A stretch of DNA of 64,000 bases from Ifrita kowaldi (Eukaryota; Chordata; Aves; Passeriformes; Cinclosomatidae), in contig VZRS01008300.1 of NCBI GenBank assembly GCA_013398055.1, positions 68,623 to 132,622 on the forward strand. Reading direction: 5' to 3'. A model generated the notes under the pieces. It did not search any database and was not told where the DNA came from. It was given only the letters and a program-made list of their open reading frames with translations. Below, piece by piece: positions 33,070 through 47,030 of the stretch; within the stretch, counting starts at the first letter, position 1, and each line of letters opens with the position of its first letter. The position numbers and the translations under genes were made by a program.

Positions 33070-33112
33070 TCACCTCACCTTGGGTGATGTCTCCCTGGCC
33101 AAGGTGAGGTGA
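33070..33112. repeat. Perfect 14-bp inverted repeat (hairpin)
   Basis: Left arm TCACCTCACCTTGG (33070-33083), right arm CCAAGGTGAGGTGA (33099-33112), 15-nt loop. The arms pair without mismatch. Confidence 0.85.
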
Positions 33113-36079
33113 CCAGATACTGCCATTGTTACACCAGCCCTAAGTGTCACTGGTGTCCCTTTAGCACTGGCACACACCATGTGCGGGCAGCATGCGTGTG
33201 CCCTAGGATATTGTTTCTGTGATTAGAGCTTATCTTCTAATCATGGAAAGCTTTACCCATGAAATTATACAAAGATGGCACCTACAGTATGTCCAAGTCT
33301 GGAGAGCCACCCTGGACTGCTGCTGGAGCTCAGCAAAGTGGGAGATTGAAGCAAGTAAAACTATTGCAGAAATAATTTAAAAGCAGGTGCTACTCAATTG
33401 CAGCAGGAGACATCTGCTGATGTATGCACAACATGATTCTATTGCTGTGAATAAGCTAAGAAAAATGTACCTTATGCAGCCTTTTCCTGGAAGTAGGAAG
33501 AGTAGAATATTTAAGAGTGGAATAACTTGTAGGCTCTGTGTATCTTGAAGAATGCATATATAAAGAATGCTTGTAGTTTGGATTGTCCACTTGAATTTAA
33601 ATGTCAGTAATTGTTAGTTTAAAGATACTATGAATGTGAAAATGCAAAAGATTGTACTAAGCTCAATGTATACAAAGTGTAAGTGTGAGCTGGGGTGCTG
33701 GCCCATACTGTGAGCCACTTCATAATGTTGAAATGGAAGATAATGCATATAAGTTGCATGCCATTTTGCACTTCTTGTCTGATAATCATGTCTGTCTGTC
33801 ACGTCATTGTGTAAAAATTATAAATTCCTGGGAAAAGGGGTCGTGTGTTACTGTGTGAACTACCAATGCACAACTGTGGCGCTTTATAGCGAATAATATG
33901 TGTTAGGCTTTTTTAAATGTAGAATTGAGTAATTTAGCGTGAAGACCAGACCTTAATTTCAGGACAACTTGTAGTGTCTAAACAGTCCTAAGTTTCTTGG
34001 AGCCTGGAAAGCAACAGAATAAAATTATCAGAATTTCTCATTGACTTTATTAGCTCGACATTCTCTACCCAAGACACCAAAAAAATGAAGGCAGTTGAGA
34101 TAATTGATAACTAAATCCTTATGTTGGCCTGACAGCTGGAGTAAATTTGTTGCCTTGTAGTATACTGATAGCCCTAGATTATAAAATATGTATATCTTAA
34201 CAACGGTTTTGGCATAAGCTCTTGGCAAGTCATTTAAAATAATCTTAAATACTTTTGGATCTGAGATCCACATACAGAGTCTTAGTCTTGGATAGAAATA
34301 ATCAGTCCCATAGTTGGACTTGAGCTTGTCGGACTGAGCTTTAATTTGGCAATGGTGTCACAGGGATCTGTGACAGAGATGTGTTACAAAGATGCCAGAG
34401 GAGTTGCCTTGCTGATCCCCAGGAGCCACCATACACCATGCAAGCAAAATGATAATGTCTGTCTACTACTTTGTGAAGTATGCATTTGTAGTGTATTCTG
34501 GCACTTTTTCTTAAGCTGAAGTAAATAATACACCTTCTCAAAACTGTGTGGAAAGATGTAATAGATCTGGTTGTCCAGCAGCTCAGAAGAGGTAATTGTT
34601 CAGAAAATGGACTGCAACTCAAAATCAAAGCCAAGTATAGATTTATGTGTATGATAAATAAGACTATAAGGGATAGCACCGTCAGTAAACTTAAACTATT
34701 TTACTTAGGCTGGTGGCAAGTTCTGGTGAATTGACTGTGCTGAGGTGCCCTCAGCAGCCACACCAGAAATGTTCTGGCAACACCGTGCACAGTCCTGGTG
34801 CTCTGGTGCTCTGGTATTGCAGGAAAGAGTGCCCAGTTTGGGGAGCTGTAATGAGAATGGAGAGCACTGCAGTACCCAGAGACCCACAGCAGCTCAGCAG
34901 TATTTGTGATGTTTCTTCCTGGTCCTGAAAGTAAGAATGGCCAAAGCTATCAGGAGAGGAGAGCGATCCTGCTTTTATTGGCCCCTTGCAATCTCGGATG
35001 CTTTGGGCAAACAGTAAAGTTCTGTTCTTGAGCAGCAACTACATCAAATCGAATCTCCTTACTCAACAGGTCTTTTCTTTGGTTTGATTTAATGTTATAT
35101 GTTACTACCTTTTCCTTGTCAAAAAGGAAGTTTAATTATATCTCCTCTTTTGCAGTATTTATAGTGCATTAATTAGTGCTATTTCAAACCACTTACCTGT
35201 GCCTGCAGGTAACAGATGTGCATAAGTATTTGAAATTGCCTGTCACATCTAGTTCGTCATCTTTGAAATGAACAACAGAACTGGGTGTTTTATTTATGGT
35301 GATGCAAGAGAGTGAAAGACCTGAAGTAGGAATTTTTGGGTCGCTTGTTGAGTCTTTAGAGCTGGCACTTCCCAAAATATTTTTGAAAGTCAAGTAGAAG
35401 TTACTTATTGGACAGTAAATTTTGAACTCTTTAGTGCCATTTTTATAGTAATTAAGGAGCAGGACTGTAGGCTTAAATTTTCAGAGGAATGTTCAAGTTC
35501 ATGATGTAGTCTACGTATTCAATAATTACTTCCTGCTGTTTGACCGGGCTAGGGTAAGGGAACACCAGGAAAGGAGGAGTTAATTTTTGGGGTTGTTTGG
35601 TTTTTTTTGTTAGATTTTCTTACCTGTTTCAAAGTTTCAAACATGCTATGCAAGAAAATAAGTAAAATTTAATATCTTAATTTTTAGAAAGTGTAAAGTT
35701 TTTAAACAGGTGCATTTTAATTTTTTAATGAGAAGCTTAATTTTCGTTGCTTGGGAAACAGCATATACTCTAGAGTAAAAACGTCAGCCTAAATTATTTA
35801 CCATGAAACAAGAAGCTTTTGTGGTACCTTTCTTTCACACTGTAATTAAAATTCTTCTTGGTGCTATACGATACAAAGTTTGCTGTTCTTCCCTGTAACA
35901 ATGTGAAGAGTTGTGCATCTCACCGTTATGCATGAAAATTATTTCCTTCGTTGCGCTGAGGAAAATCGTGTTTGTACGATTCTACGGATAGAAGTCTAAA
36001 CGGAACTTTAAATGCTTAATCAGAGAAAATAAATCACTTTTAAATCGCAGAACTAATTCCGATGTGTATTTTATAAGGA

Positions 36080-36560
36080 GCAGGACGGCGTGACGTCCTT
36101 ATCTTCACCAGCTCCGGACCTCGCTCGCTGCCAGTGCCCTTCACCCCAGGGCTTTCCACGGGTTTTCCAGGCCTCCCGGCCCGGGGGCTTGGCCCCCGCT
36201 CTGCCTTCCCCTCATGCCGAGAGGCCCGGCGGGAGCAGCACCGGGGGGCTCCGGGCGGGCAGCGGCGGGGCCGCAGGCTCCATTTATCAGCCGCCCCTGC
36301 TCTGTAGGGGTGCGGGGTGTCCGGGTGAGGCAGCACCGAGCGCGGCCGCGGCTCTGCCCTGCGCCCCACGCGTGGCGGGCGCGACGCGCCGTTCTCTGAG
36401 GGCAGAACTGGCCCGGGCCGGGACATGGCTGCGGCAGTGCCATCATCTAAGTGCGCCCGCTTCGCACCCAAGCCCCGCAGGAGGCTGTGCTGGGGCGCTG
36501 CTCGGCACTGCGACAGCTGCCACTGCAGGGACACGCATGAAAACAGCAGCAGTTTTGCCT
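36080..36560. promoter_or_regulatory. Intergenic CpG island (orphan)
   Basis: Sharp rise in GC and CpG in otherwise AT-rich DNA; 36361-36420 alone has 11 CpG in 60 nt. It contains GCGGCCGC near 36343, a CRE-like TGACGTC at 36091-36097, and a TATA-like TTTATAAG at about 36070-36077 just ahead. It does not coincide with the 5' end of either recognised gene. It could be a promoter of an unannotated, perhaps non-coding, transcript or an enhancer-type island. Open frames across it occur on both strands and are what GC-rich DNA gives by chance. Confidence 0.6.
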
Positions 36561-36769
36561 ACGGAGCAGGTTTGAGGGAGAGTGGTGCACAGAGGGCTGA
36601 GGAAGGGAGAATGGCTCTGGTCTGTGCCGGCGTTTGGCATAATGGGGCCTTTATGGTAAAGTGCTCGTAGCACAGACTGGGAGGTGTAATTGCCAAGTGT
36701 TCAAGCAAGAGAAAAGGGAAACTGAAGGGGTCGATGCGGGACAGCTTTGGTTCAGTGGTACCTGGTGAC

Positions 36770-36960
36770 CCCAGGCGCGTTATCTCGCGGGGGACAGCCG
36801 CGGGCCCCGTCACGTGCAGGACGTGTGTGGCCGTGCGATAAGCGCCCAGCGCTGCCACTGCCAGCTGCTGGAGAGCAGCAACGCGCTGGGGCACGCACTC
36901 GCTCCAGCCTCGGATGGTGACAGACCCACGTGTCTTTTCTTCCCGACCATCCCCTCCCCG
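36770..36960. promoter_or_regulatory. Second CpG-dense patch with E-box
   Basis: A smaller CpG-rich stretch about 200 nt after the main island. It contains the E-box CACGTG at 36811-36816 in GTCACGTG context (a USF/MYC-type site) and a TCTCGCG motif at 36783-36789. Probably part of the same regulatory island. Confidence 0.5.
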
Positions 36961-39900
36961 TCTCCGATCCACGTCCTTCTGCTCTGGCCAGACTCGGTCC
37001 TCATCTCCTCACCCATATGTCACCTGCCTGCTTCACCCCATGTGTAATCAACAGCCCCCTACAGCCCACATCCTCCTGCAGCTCCCAGGCTCTCTGTCAC
37101 AGATTAATGCTCACCAGCTCTCATGCACTTTTCTCAATGACTCCTCAGTCCCCAACTTCTTTGTTCTTTCTTCATTACAAGTGCTGCTGAAGCCACATTT
37201 TATCCTTTGCCTTGGAGTAGGATGGGATAAGCAGGGAAGTCACCAAGCGCTCTGGAGGACAGGCATTTTGCTTTCAGGTTCAGCCATACGGCACTGCAGG
37301 TGGTGATAAGGTGCTAAGATCCATCTCTTCTCTTAAAGTGGGCCTCAAAAAACCCCAAACCCTTGGGAAATTGCAGTTGTTTCATCCAATCCCACCTAAG
37401 CAGCTTAAACATTGAAATTTTTAGGGTGTTTGGAAGATTCCTCATACAATTCACAAAACACACCACCTCAATCAATCTGAAGTCCTCCCTACCACCTAAT
37501 TTTCAATTTCCTGCTTCAAACTTTAAGACTGTTAGAGACCTTGCCACCATTTCCCATTAAGTGTCCAAACTATGACAGAAGAAATCTTCCATAGTTGCTT
37601 ACTGGGGCCACAGAGCATGGTGTTTGAAGTTCAGTAAGAATCTTAGCAATTGGAAACGTGGTCTTATTAAAGGAATTACCAGGCAACCAGGTGGTGGTAG
37701 CAGCATTCCTGTGTCAGGTGGAAGTAGAGGAGGAGGAGGAGGAAACATCTCCTTGCAGAACTCTGTAATTTAAGGCTCACATACCCTTAAATGGAAAGGA
37801 TCCTGCACATCTGCCTTCCAAAAGCCTGTGCTAACAGCCTCCTCTTGGCTCAAGACTTACTATTGGGGGAGCTGTGAGTATGTGTAGGTATGTGCAGGCA
37901 TGTGAGTGCTGAGGAAAGAGGAGCAGGACGAGCCTTAGGACAGAGTGCAAGAAGAGAAATTGGCAGCAATATCTCATTAACTGCACACTTTGCACAGTGA
38001 ATGAAGAACAGAATTACAGAGCCACAGGCCCCTTCCTCTGTGCTTTGCAATGCAGCAGGACCTTGCTTTTCCCCCTGGGTCAGACTTTCTGCTGGGTGTG
38101 AGCATCCTTGGGCTGCACCTGCTGTGGTGACTCGCTAATACATCTGCTTGGAAGAGATGCCTGGTTTGCACATTGAAAGGATAAACTGCTTATCCTGTTT
38201 TCTGTAATTCTGTCACAGAGAGCAAAAGCTCATCTGACTGGTTTAACTTAAGGGTAAATACAAGGCAATGTGGTTGAAGGAGATAGAAAATGGAGAAGGG
38301 ACTCTGAATCAGCTGATTTGTATTTAAAGGCTTTATTCTGCTTGCTCTCTCTTTCTAAAAATATTTTTTCTGGTTTGGAGAAATAATATATAAATGATAC
38401 CCTGGCAAGAAGTGCATAAAATCTGACAGACGAATAAATTGAACTCTCCAGAGCTGTAAGCTTGAAAAGAACATTGCGGAGATAATGCATGTTCTTGGCT
38501 TGAGAGAAATCCTGTCCATTAGAAATATACCTCTCTGAAGATTGATCTGAACTTTTGAGCTTTCAGTTGAATAATTGGTCTTTGAGATTTGAAAAAATTT
38601 GAATTATTTAATTTCCCATTCACCTAAACTGAGTAACACTGCACTTGGTGATTTAAAATGTTGTTGAATTAATTATGACATTTTGTTAAATTCCCTTTTG
38701 TCTTTCCTTTGTCCGTTTTTTATTTCAAAGGCCTCAGTAATTTGCAAAGTGTATCACCCCAGTAGAGAGGAGAGATGAGTCAGAGATTTGTCAGCTTGAA
38801 TGGCCTTAGACCTGCACTTATCACTGCTGACTACCCAGATGCAAGTCTGAAGTGATGTTACTTGCATCTTAAAGAGCAAGACTGAAAAAGCTCAAGCTTC
38901 CTTCTTCAGCTTATTCTGACCTTCTGTGCTACAGCCTGTTGTGGCAAACAGGTCAGATTCACACACACAGAGTTGTAATAAATAATCTAAATCTGGCAGC
39001 AAAGGAAAAGGTGAAAAGGGGTGAGTCTGAAGGGTGGTTTAATGAGGTGCCTGCATCATTCTCATTGCTGTACTGGAAGGATCAAGTGTGTATCTGCATC
39101 CTCCTTTCCAGCCACTCACCTCACACTGCTGGGCCCCAGTCAGGAGCTGGGAATGGGCCACTCAAGCAATTCCTGCCAGGAAGGACAGGACAAACCATTA
39201 TTACACTGGCTCAGTTTAAACCATGCCCTTGCCTATGCAGATTTATGGGAAATCTAATATGATGTTACACACGGTATGAAAGAGTAGAGGAATGTGTTGT
39301 TCCACCATCTTTCTTCATTCACTTTCAAATTCAACCTTGTAACTTTAAAGTCTCCTTAAATTTTAAAGTAGCAGTTACATAAGTAACAGCATTAGCCTTG
39401 TATGTACAGCCCTATTTGCAATCCTGAACACATGATTATGGCACAGATTTCTGTGACTTAGCAATAGGAGAGAGAAATCTGTACACAAAGAGCTGCTTTT
39501 GAAGCTGGACTAGGCAGCTGCCCGAGTCAGGCCTTTGACAGACACTGTGCTGCCAGCCCCTGCCCCTCCCACCCACCACGTGAGCTCCAGTGCAGCAAAT
39601 TTGGTCAAAGCTGCATCAAATATTAATGCTTCAGACCACAGGCATTGTTCAGACCACACTGACCCTTTCATATGATCTGCCTCATATCCACACTGCAAAC
39701 CAAACATGCTACCCATACTGAAACAAGAAAGGCCTGCAGCCATGACTTAGAGAATGCATGGTAGGAAAGGAAACTACAGCTATGCTGGTGAGAGGCTGGT
39801 GTCAAAGCCTTTTAGGATGTGGCACAAAGGTCTGCAACATTTCAAATTTCAGCTGAAGACAAATTTCTCTGTTGTTTTCCTGTATCATGTAGCTAATTTT

Positions 39901-42900
39901 TGTGTCATCCCTGCAATTTTATTGTTCTGTGGCATAATTTATAGCAAGCTATTTATGGGACATAAATGGACTGAAATAACTGTCAGCTTGGAGAAAGGAC
40001 AGTTTCTCTTGTATGTCATGGGGGTTAGAAGAATGTTAGAAGGTTCCTGTCCCACAATGGATAGCAGTACATGGATGCCTGTCCAGGAAAGGTGGAAAGA
40101 TTTGTTTCTTACTCCAGTTTCTTGCTATCCCCTATTCTTGTAATGAATAGTCTAATTTTAATTTCAGGATTCTGTGTTATCTTTCTGGCTTAGGTATGCC
40201 ATGCTGTGTACTAACATCATCCATGCACCTAATATTATAGTTGATGCTTATTTTTAGATTATGAGAGTTATTGTTGCTGTATGAATTTCCCTGAGATGCC
40301 GTTCTTAATTTAAAAGGGCAGGTGCATGTTTTGCTACTCCACTCATCTGCACTTTAGTGCATTGGAGCAAAATTTATTTCTGAGAAATGGGCTTTGTATA
40401 TTTTTATATATCCTTTTAACACTCCATTAATTTGAAGCATCTTTTGATGAGAAAGTATATCAAGAGGATAAACAGTAATTATCTCCCACAAATCACCTAT
40501 CCTTGATAGAATAAGCCCCCCGTGTTTGGTGGCAACCCCTTCATGATGCAACAGAATGCTGGATTTATGAGGTACAAGCCAAAGATAGCTGCTACCAAGA
40601 TAAGACTTCACCTGATAGGCAAGTTTAAAACAAAATTAATTCATATTTTGGGCTTATAGAAAAAGGTGAAGGCTAGAACAAACATCTACTGAAAAATAAC
40701 CAGTGCCTGCTCATCACCTTGAGGCTTGCAGGCAGATTCAAAAAATCTCAGCTCAACAGCAGGTGCCCACATAAGGGAAAAAAAGAGATCTTCCCTTACG
40801 ACTCAGTCCTCAGAGTAACCACATCCTGCTGCTTTTGAGAGAGGAGTTATCCCTGGAACACTGCATTTGCATTGTGTCTGCTTACGTTAAAGCTTAGCAC
40901 AGGACAAAAACATCATGAATTTAGCAGAAGTACTAATTCAGATAAGTACAGGCTCAGCTGTTGCTAAATTGGCAATTACAACTAGATAGTCTCTGCTCCC
41001 CTGCCATCATCATTGTCGGCGCTGAAGTTTTGTCTCAGTTCAGCGAGTATTCTATTTTCTAAGCTCTCATTTGTCTTCTGTTTGACAGCTTACAGTGATT
41101 TTGTTTAGCTGTACTGATGAACTGCTGTCAATGGAAAAAACTCCAACCACCAGAGGCATACGAGGATTAGCCAAAATGTACAATTCTTACACAGTTGGAA
41201 AATGGGGAGATTAACTATAAAAGGACTGAACCAGAATATGAGATCAGATCATCTTCTCAGATACCGCATGTGTTCAGGATTGCAAATCCGTATCCAACTA
41301 TCTTTATCTCTGACCTTTTAAAACAACTTTTCAGCACAACTGCAGCTACTGGCAGGAGCAGCAGAAGCCGGAAAAAGAAAACAGTGCTGGCAAGTCCAGC
41401 ATTTTACCTGCTGGGGACCTAGATCTGCTTTCAGCTGGTGCAGAATTTCGAATTCCAGCATCTGCTCTAGGCTTACATTGCTGGGATAAGGAGGGATAAT
41501 CTTGTTCTAGACATTAGATGAAATCTGAATCTCTTTTTTCCAAGCAGTTGGTACAGTTCCAGAATCCTGCCACAATGCTTTCATTTCTATCTCTTGTTAC
41601 TCTGCAGACTCTGAGGCCAACCTGGCTTCTGTGAAGTTCTACTGCGGTCTGTCTGCATTTTGCTGTCAGAGCCTTACAATGCACCACTAGAGAATTTTTT
41701 TAATATTGTACCTTCTGGGAAAAAAGAGGCCCCATGAAGCTTGTTCCATAGGTCAGATTACTCTTAGCCCCATCCTTATTCAAAGCAAGTAAAAGCCAAC
41801 TCAGCTGTTTGCATTTTGGCCATGTTGTTCCCATACAGCCATGGCACCCTGTGCCCTTTATGCCTTTGACTCTTGGGCAGTCAGGCCACAGGACAGGAGC
41901 ACTGCTGTGCACTGCAGGTGCTTCCTGGGGAGGCAACTGAGCCCAAAGGCTGGAGCATCAGTCTCACCCAAAAGATTCCCAGTAGCATCCAGCAATCATG
42001 TGGAAAGTAGCAATGGGCAAGGTGCAGTAGAATGTGAAGCATCAGGTGGCATATCCATCCATGGCTCATATGGTCACAAAATTACTGTGTGCATCTGCTT
42101 GTCCGGGAGACACCATTCCTGAGCTGAGTAACTGCACCTTAAACCAGCTGAAATTTATTCTGCAACAACAACATCCAGTTGTGACAGATCTGTCAGAGGT
42201 GCTGGAGGAACCCCAGCCCTCCTCTGTGACTGACAGCTTATGTTGACAGGTGGTTGCTTTGTTTCTATAGATGGAAAAGGGCATTTATAGGACTTCTGGG
42301 ACTGAGAAACCAGATTATGCAGCTAAAAGTGGTCTTGCAGTCACTCACTGCCTGTAGCACCTTGTACATTTGAGTCACCCACAGGTTTTGTCTCAAGTGG
42401 TTCTTCACAAGCTCCTGCTGTGCTGCAGCGCTGCTTCCTCCAGCCAGCAGGACCTGCACAGGGTGAAGGGAGCAGAGTCTCAAGGGCAGCATGGCCAGAG
42501 CACTTGGCTGCCACTCTGGGGTCTCACTTTTGGTTTGGCATCAGCATTGAACAAAAAGGCAGGGTTTGTGTGTGTGTGTGTGAGAGAGAGCGCGCATGGG
42601 TATCGTGGTTTATCTAATACTGATTAAATGTTTATTTTTTTAATGCCAATAGATTTAAAAAGACAAAATTAACTGTGCACTACTCAAGACAGCACCAAAT
42701 TCACCTGTTAATAGTACTAGAATTAAATTTCATGGTACAGTCTCCCCATCCTTCTGCTTCCTTACCTACTGGACAGGGAATATTAAGTGTTGTTACTGTA
42801 TTTTGATAGTAATACTATTCAGTTCCTCCATAAGTCAATTAGTAAAAAAAGATACTTGACTTTCAAGAAAGGATTGTTATAGAAAAAAATGTACTTTGAA

Positions 42901-45900
42901 GCCATCTAATTACATGTCAAAAATGCAATCATAAGAAAAGAATCTGCTTTTGGAATACAGGAAATGTTACAATGCAAAAGTACACTTCTGGAGTCTGCCT
43001 ACCATGAGCCATATAATTGTGGTGTATATTTGATTTATCGTAGTTACATTTCAGTATATTTATTTGCTTTTCAACTGGAGCAGAACTGCCACATACCGAT
43101 CAGTTCAGCTTGCTTATGCCTTTTGTGTCTCTCCTGGGGTGTGCAATATGACAAGCCTTGTTCTTTTAAAAATAGAATAGCACCAAACCGAAAGTAAAAA
43201 CCACCATCCAAGCTGCACATCATGGCTGATGTAGAAACACTCCTTTTCTCCTGGTCATGTTCATAGGTCTGACAATGTGTTTTAACATTGGCTCAGTGGA
43301 TGCCATTCGTAAGGTAAAAGGAGAAGTATTACATGGCTTCCCAGATGATGATTACGCAGCTGCCAAAGGGATGAATTCATATTAAGAACTACTTTTTAAA
43401 ATGCTTTGTAATTTGCTCGTGAGGAATATCCAGATGCAACTAATTACCCTATAATGAGGCTCCTAAAGCTGACAGTCTTACAGGCTTTTGAAGGTGTCCA
43501 GCTTATTATACAGAATGGGGATTTTTATTACTTTTTTTGAGCTCTTCATATGTGGATGCCATAAATGGCTGTACTCCTCAATAATGAGACACTCTAAGGG
43601 AGGTTTATGGGAGTTAATTAATGTGGTAACAAGGAAGAATTAAGATAACCATGAAAGACGCCTTCTGCTTATCAGCTGCGGGTTTGCAAATAGTTACTTA
43701 TGTAACATCTGAGTGCCAGATGCAATAAATAAGGACTTGGGCCATCAAACTGATATAAGAAGCCACTAACGTAAGTTAATAAATACATCTCACAGAGTTT
43801 TGGGAGGTGTCAGCATTCATTTCCCTTTCTAAGAACATTGTGTAATTACATTGCTGCAAGGCAGAGGTTTATCCCCAATCTTGGTACTTGCTTGAAAAGA
43901 CTGAGGCACAGAGAGCTCAGTGCTACAAGCCACATGATGCTGCCCTTTGCAGGGGATGTACTCAAGAGTCATGCTTGGCCAAGAAATGCCCCGTGCTGCT
44001 CAGATTTTTGAAGAGACAAGATGATCTCCTGGGCTTGTGGGGCAACTCCCATCGTCTGCTGCTGGAATAATCTCTAAAATGTCTCCACAGATGCTACTAG
44101 TAAAGCTGGTTTATGTTTTTCTTGGTCTTAATCTGTAGATTAGGGCAAAATACTTCTGTGGGTTGTTAATAATTCTACTCTTAAGTGTTATATAAAGGGA
44201 TTTCAACACACTGTGTGTGTCATTTAGCTCAGCAAGAAGTGAAATGCTGCAGGAATGCTACAGACTATCTGGGATCACCTACTCTGACTCTATCCCAAGA
44301 GCTTCTGGCTCAAGGCTCAGGAAATACACGCAGGTTTTCCATCATTTGGCATATACTACACAAATGGATGTAATGAGTCTTAGCACTTTTGAGCCCATTT
44401 AGAAAGGAAAACAGAAAATCTGTTAATAAAGGATCTAGAGCTCAAAAAAGAAATGGAAGCACCCATACTTTTGAAATCACTTGTGAATTTACTGTTTAAT
44501 TAGGCTGCATTTTAATTCATCTTTGAAATGAGATGGGAAAAGAAGCCTAATTACAAAAAAGGTGCTATGTAACACAAATCCACAGCACAATTCTGTGTCT
44601 GCAGTAGGAGATGGGGCTTGGTAATGGGGGAAGGTCAGTTGTATTCCATAGTATAGAATTTATGCTAAGTGGAAAGCACTTTATTTTTCACAGTACCTTG
44701 AAATTTAAAAACACGCTGGGGTAGAGAACCCTGCTGTTAAAAGATGCCATTTGCTTTTTCAAAAGAAACCAACAAGAGAACACACACACAAAAATTGTTT
44801 TGCATTTAAAAGGTTCCAAAAAATTTTAAAACCTGAAATATTGGTTTAATGAAATTCAAACTGAAATATTTTTATAGGTTCGCAACAATTTTCTATGCTC
44901 CTGTCAGCAATTCCAAAAGAATTGCTCTTGTCTTGGTTACAAGAAATCCCACTAGCCTTTTATAGCTTGGTGCTGAGGGAATTGGGTCCAAGTCTCAGAT
45001 TCTGTATGTCAAAATGGCATTTTCTTCTGTTTTTATTCCTACACACACCCACCCTACCCGAAATGCCTTTCATCATATAACGTGTGTTCCACAGAGCTAC
45101 TGCAATGCTCCTCATCCAGAAGCAGTTACTGTAGTATGTTTTCTATACCTAACCAACATCTGTCTTGGATTAATAAAATAAAATACATAAAACCCCTGAA
45201 CCTGAAGTGCAGATAAACTGGAGAAGCAGGACTTTCCTCCTGCACTGTGGTCTTGTTTGAAACAGAATAAAGCAACAGAAATGCAGCAAACTGTTATTAG
45301 TAACAAACTCTGAATTACAAGGGAACGATCTAGGTTAACCTAGAACTATGCAAGAGAGGTAATGTGGTAGAGACTTTCTTCCACCAAATTAGTCAAGCAG
45401 TTCAGAACCATCCACTATTTTGCTGCAGAAAAAAGCCTAAAAATCATTCTTGCTTTTCATCAAACTAAAAATGTTTTTAATTCTATTCTTATATACTCTT
45501 ATCTTCTGTGCAAGAGAAGTATCTAGAAAATTCGGAAGGGGAGGCCCTGTCAGAGGTAGCTTCTTGTAATGATTCATGTCAGAGAAATGACAACTGCTGA
45601 CAAAACAGTCCTTAGACATGCAGTAAATACTCAGAGCAGTCTGTTGCTTTATCAGCTCCCATGAGCTGCAGCCAAGTGTTACTGAGTTGTAGTAAGAGCA
45701 GAGGACCAATTGAAAAACACTGAACACCCCAAACATCAAGCTGTGTGTGCTCTACCACAGAGTGGTCTGAAGCCAGGAGTTGCACAATTTTATTTTTTAT
45801 TTAAAAGCACAGTACTTCCTGTGGAGGACCGCTGCTTAGGCAATTGCTTTTCCATGGCTTAGTCATCCAGCATTACATGAGGTGCCTGCACGATATGTTT

Positions 45901-47030
45901 TGACAGGTGCTGCTGAGCTGTTTGGTTGAGGCAGTTTCAAGTCATGTCTCCTGATTGCTTTTAGTGGTTCTGGAATGGAATTTTTCTACTGAACAACTTA
46001 GTATAGTACACCAGAAATAACTGCTTTATGCTCACAATATTCAGAGGAGCAAAAGCAATTAAATATCCAGAGCATGTGAATAACTAACTGGCAAGAATGG
46101 ACAAAGTAGCCACAGGTCATCAAACCTTCTGAAGGCATAGGGGCCATGGTCCAATGGATAGTTCATCCCTGTTTGCAGAGCACATTTTTCACTCACAGCA
46201 ATACTTCTTCGTGCACATATCCTGGGAGCTGCCCTTTTGGAGAGTGAGTTGTATCACTCAAGCTCTTGAGCAAGGCTTGAAATTAATTAACAAAGCCTAT
46301 CTGGGCTTCTGTATCTTAGTAAGGCAGAAAGAATGCTGGGCAAATTTTGGCACACATACTTCTTAGTTTTACAGGACAGACCCACACAAGCAAGAAAAAA
46401 ACAGTGAAGTAGGGGTCTGTCTAAATCTAAGAGGTTAAGGCAGAAGAAAAGAGAGAAGGGGAGAAGCATCTCCTGTGTCTGAGTATAATCACGGCACAGG
46501 TAAGTTGTGCCTTTATATTGATGTAATGGAAGTCTAAGAGAAACCAAGTTACAGGTAAGAGTGTACTGAGAAATGCTAGATAACATTTCATATTCCCTGT
46601 CCTGAAAGCAATGGGACATAAATTGGCTATCAGTGAAAAATACAATTCCTTCAGCCAATATTATCTTTCGCAATGAAGAGGGATCAATGTATTGCCCAAA
46701 TCAATGCTGCCCATCAGCCAGCCTAAGGATATGGTGTCACTCCCAAGCCCAGTTCTGTGTTACTGGAAGTTGCCCATATTGCAACAATTCTTTTGTTTTA
46801 AATGTTTGAGAAACACATTCCACTACATCCTTTATTGATCACTAGAAAGGAGGAAAAAAATTCAATGTCAGCTTTAAGTCTTAAAGTAATTCTTTTTTCA
46901 TACAAAGATACTTCTTTGGTCTGTCAACTTAAAATTAATTATATGAATCCTTAGGTATGCATTAAAACAAAACACAGTTTCCATTCAGAAGTTTTGCTAC
47001 AGGCTTTTTGTTCAACTGACAAAATACACT
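36961..47030. other. Intergenic, between the 3' ends of IDE and MARCHF5 (right part)
   Basis: No exon or RNA gene recognised. Contains a compound dinucleotide repeat (42567-42598) and a short GGA run near 37727-37742. Otherwise unremarkable. Confidence 0.6.
42567..42598 (+). repeat. Compound microsatellite (TG)n(AG)n(CG)n
   Basis: Eight TG units, four AG units, then CGCGCATG. The TG and CG parts alternate purine and pyrimidine. Confidence 0.9.

Larger units (their letters stand above)
29100..36060. other. Intergenic, between the 3' ends of IDE and MARCHF5 (left part)
   Basis: No exon, RNA gene or strong repeat recognised. Short open frames here show no protein I know and no codon-like pattern. 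Contains a hairpin-forming inverted repeat (33070-33112). Confidence 0.6.

Noticed and set aside
36040..36670. Several overlapping open frames (up to about 160 codons) on both strands in the CpG island
   Set aside because: GC-rich DNA lacks stop codons by chance. The frames overlap on both strands, resemble no known protein, and are rich in Pro, Arg, Ala and Gly. Kept only as a CpG island.
39754..40143. 129-codon open frame on +
   Set aside because: The longest frame in this part, but the sequence looks like translated non-coding DNA and has no known motif.
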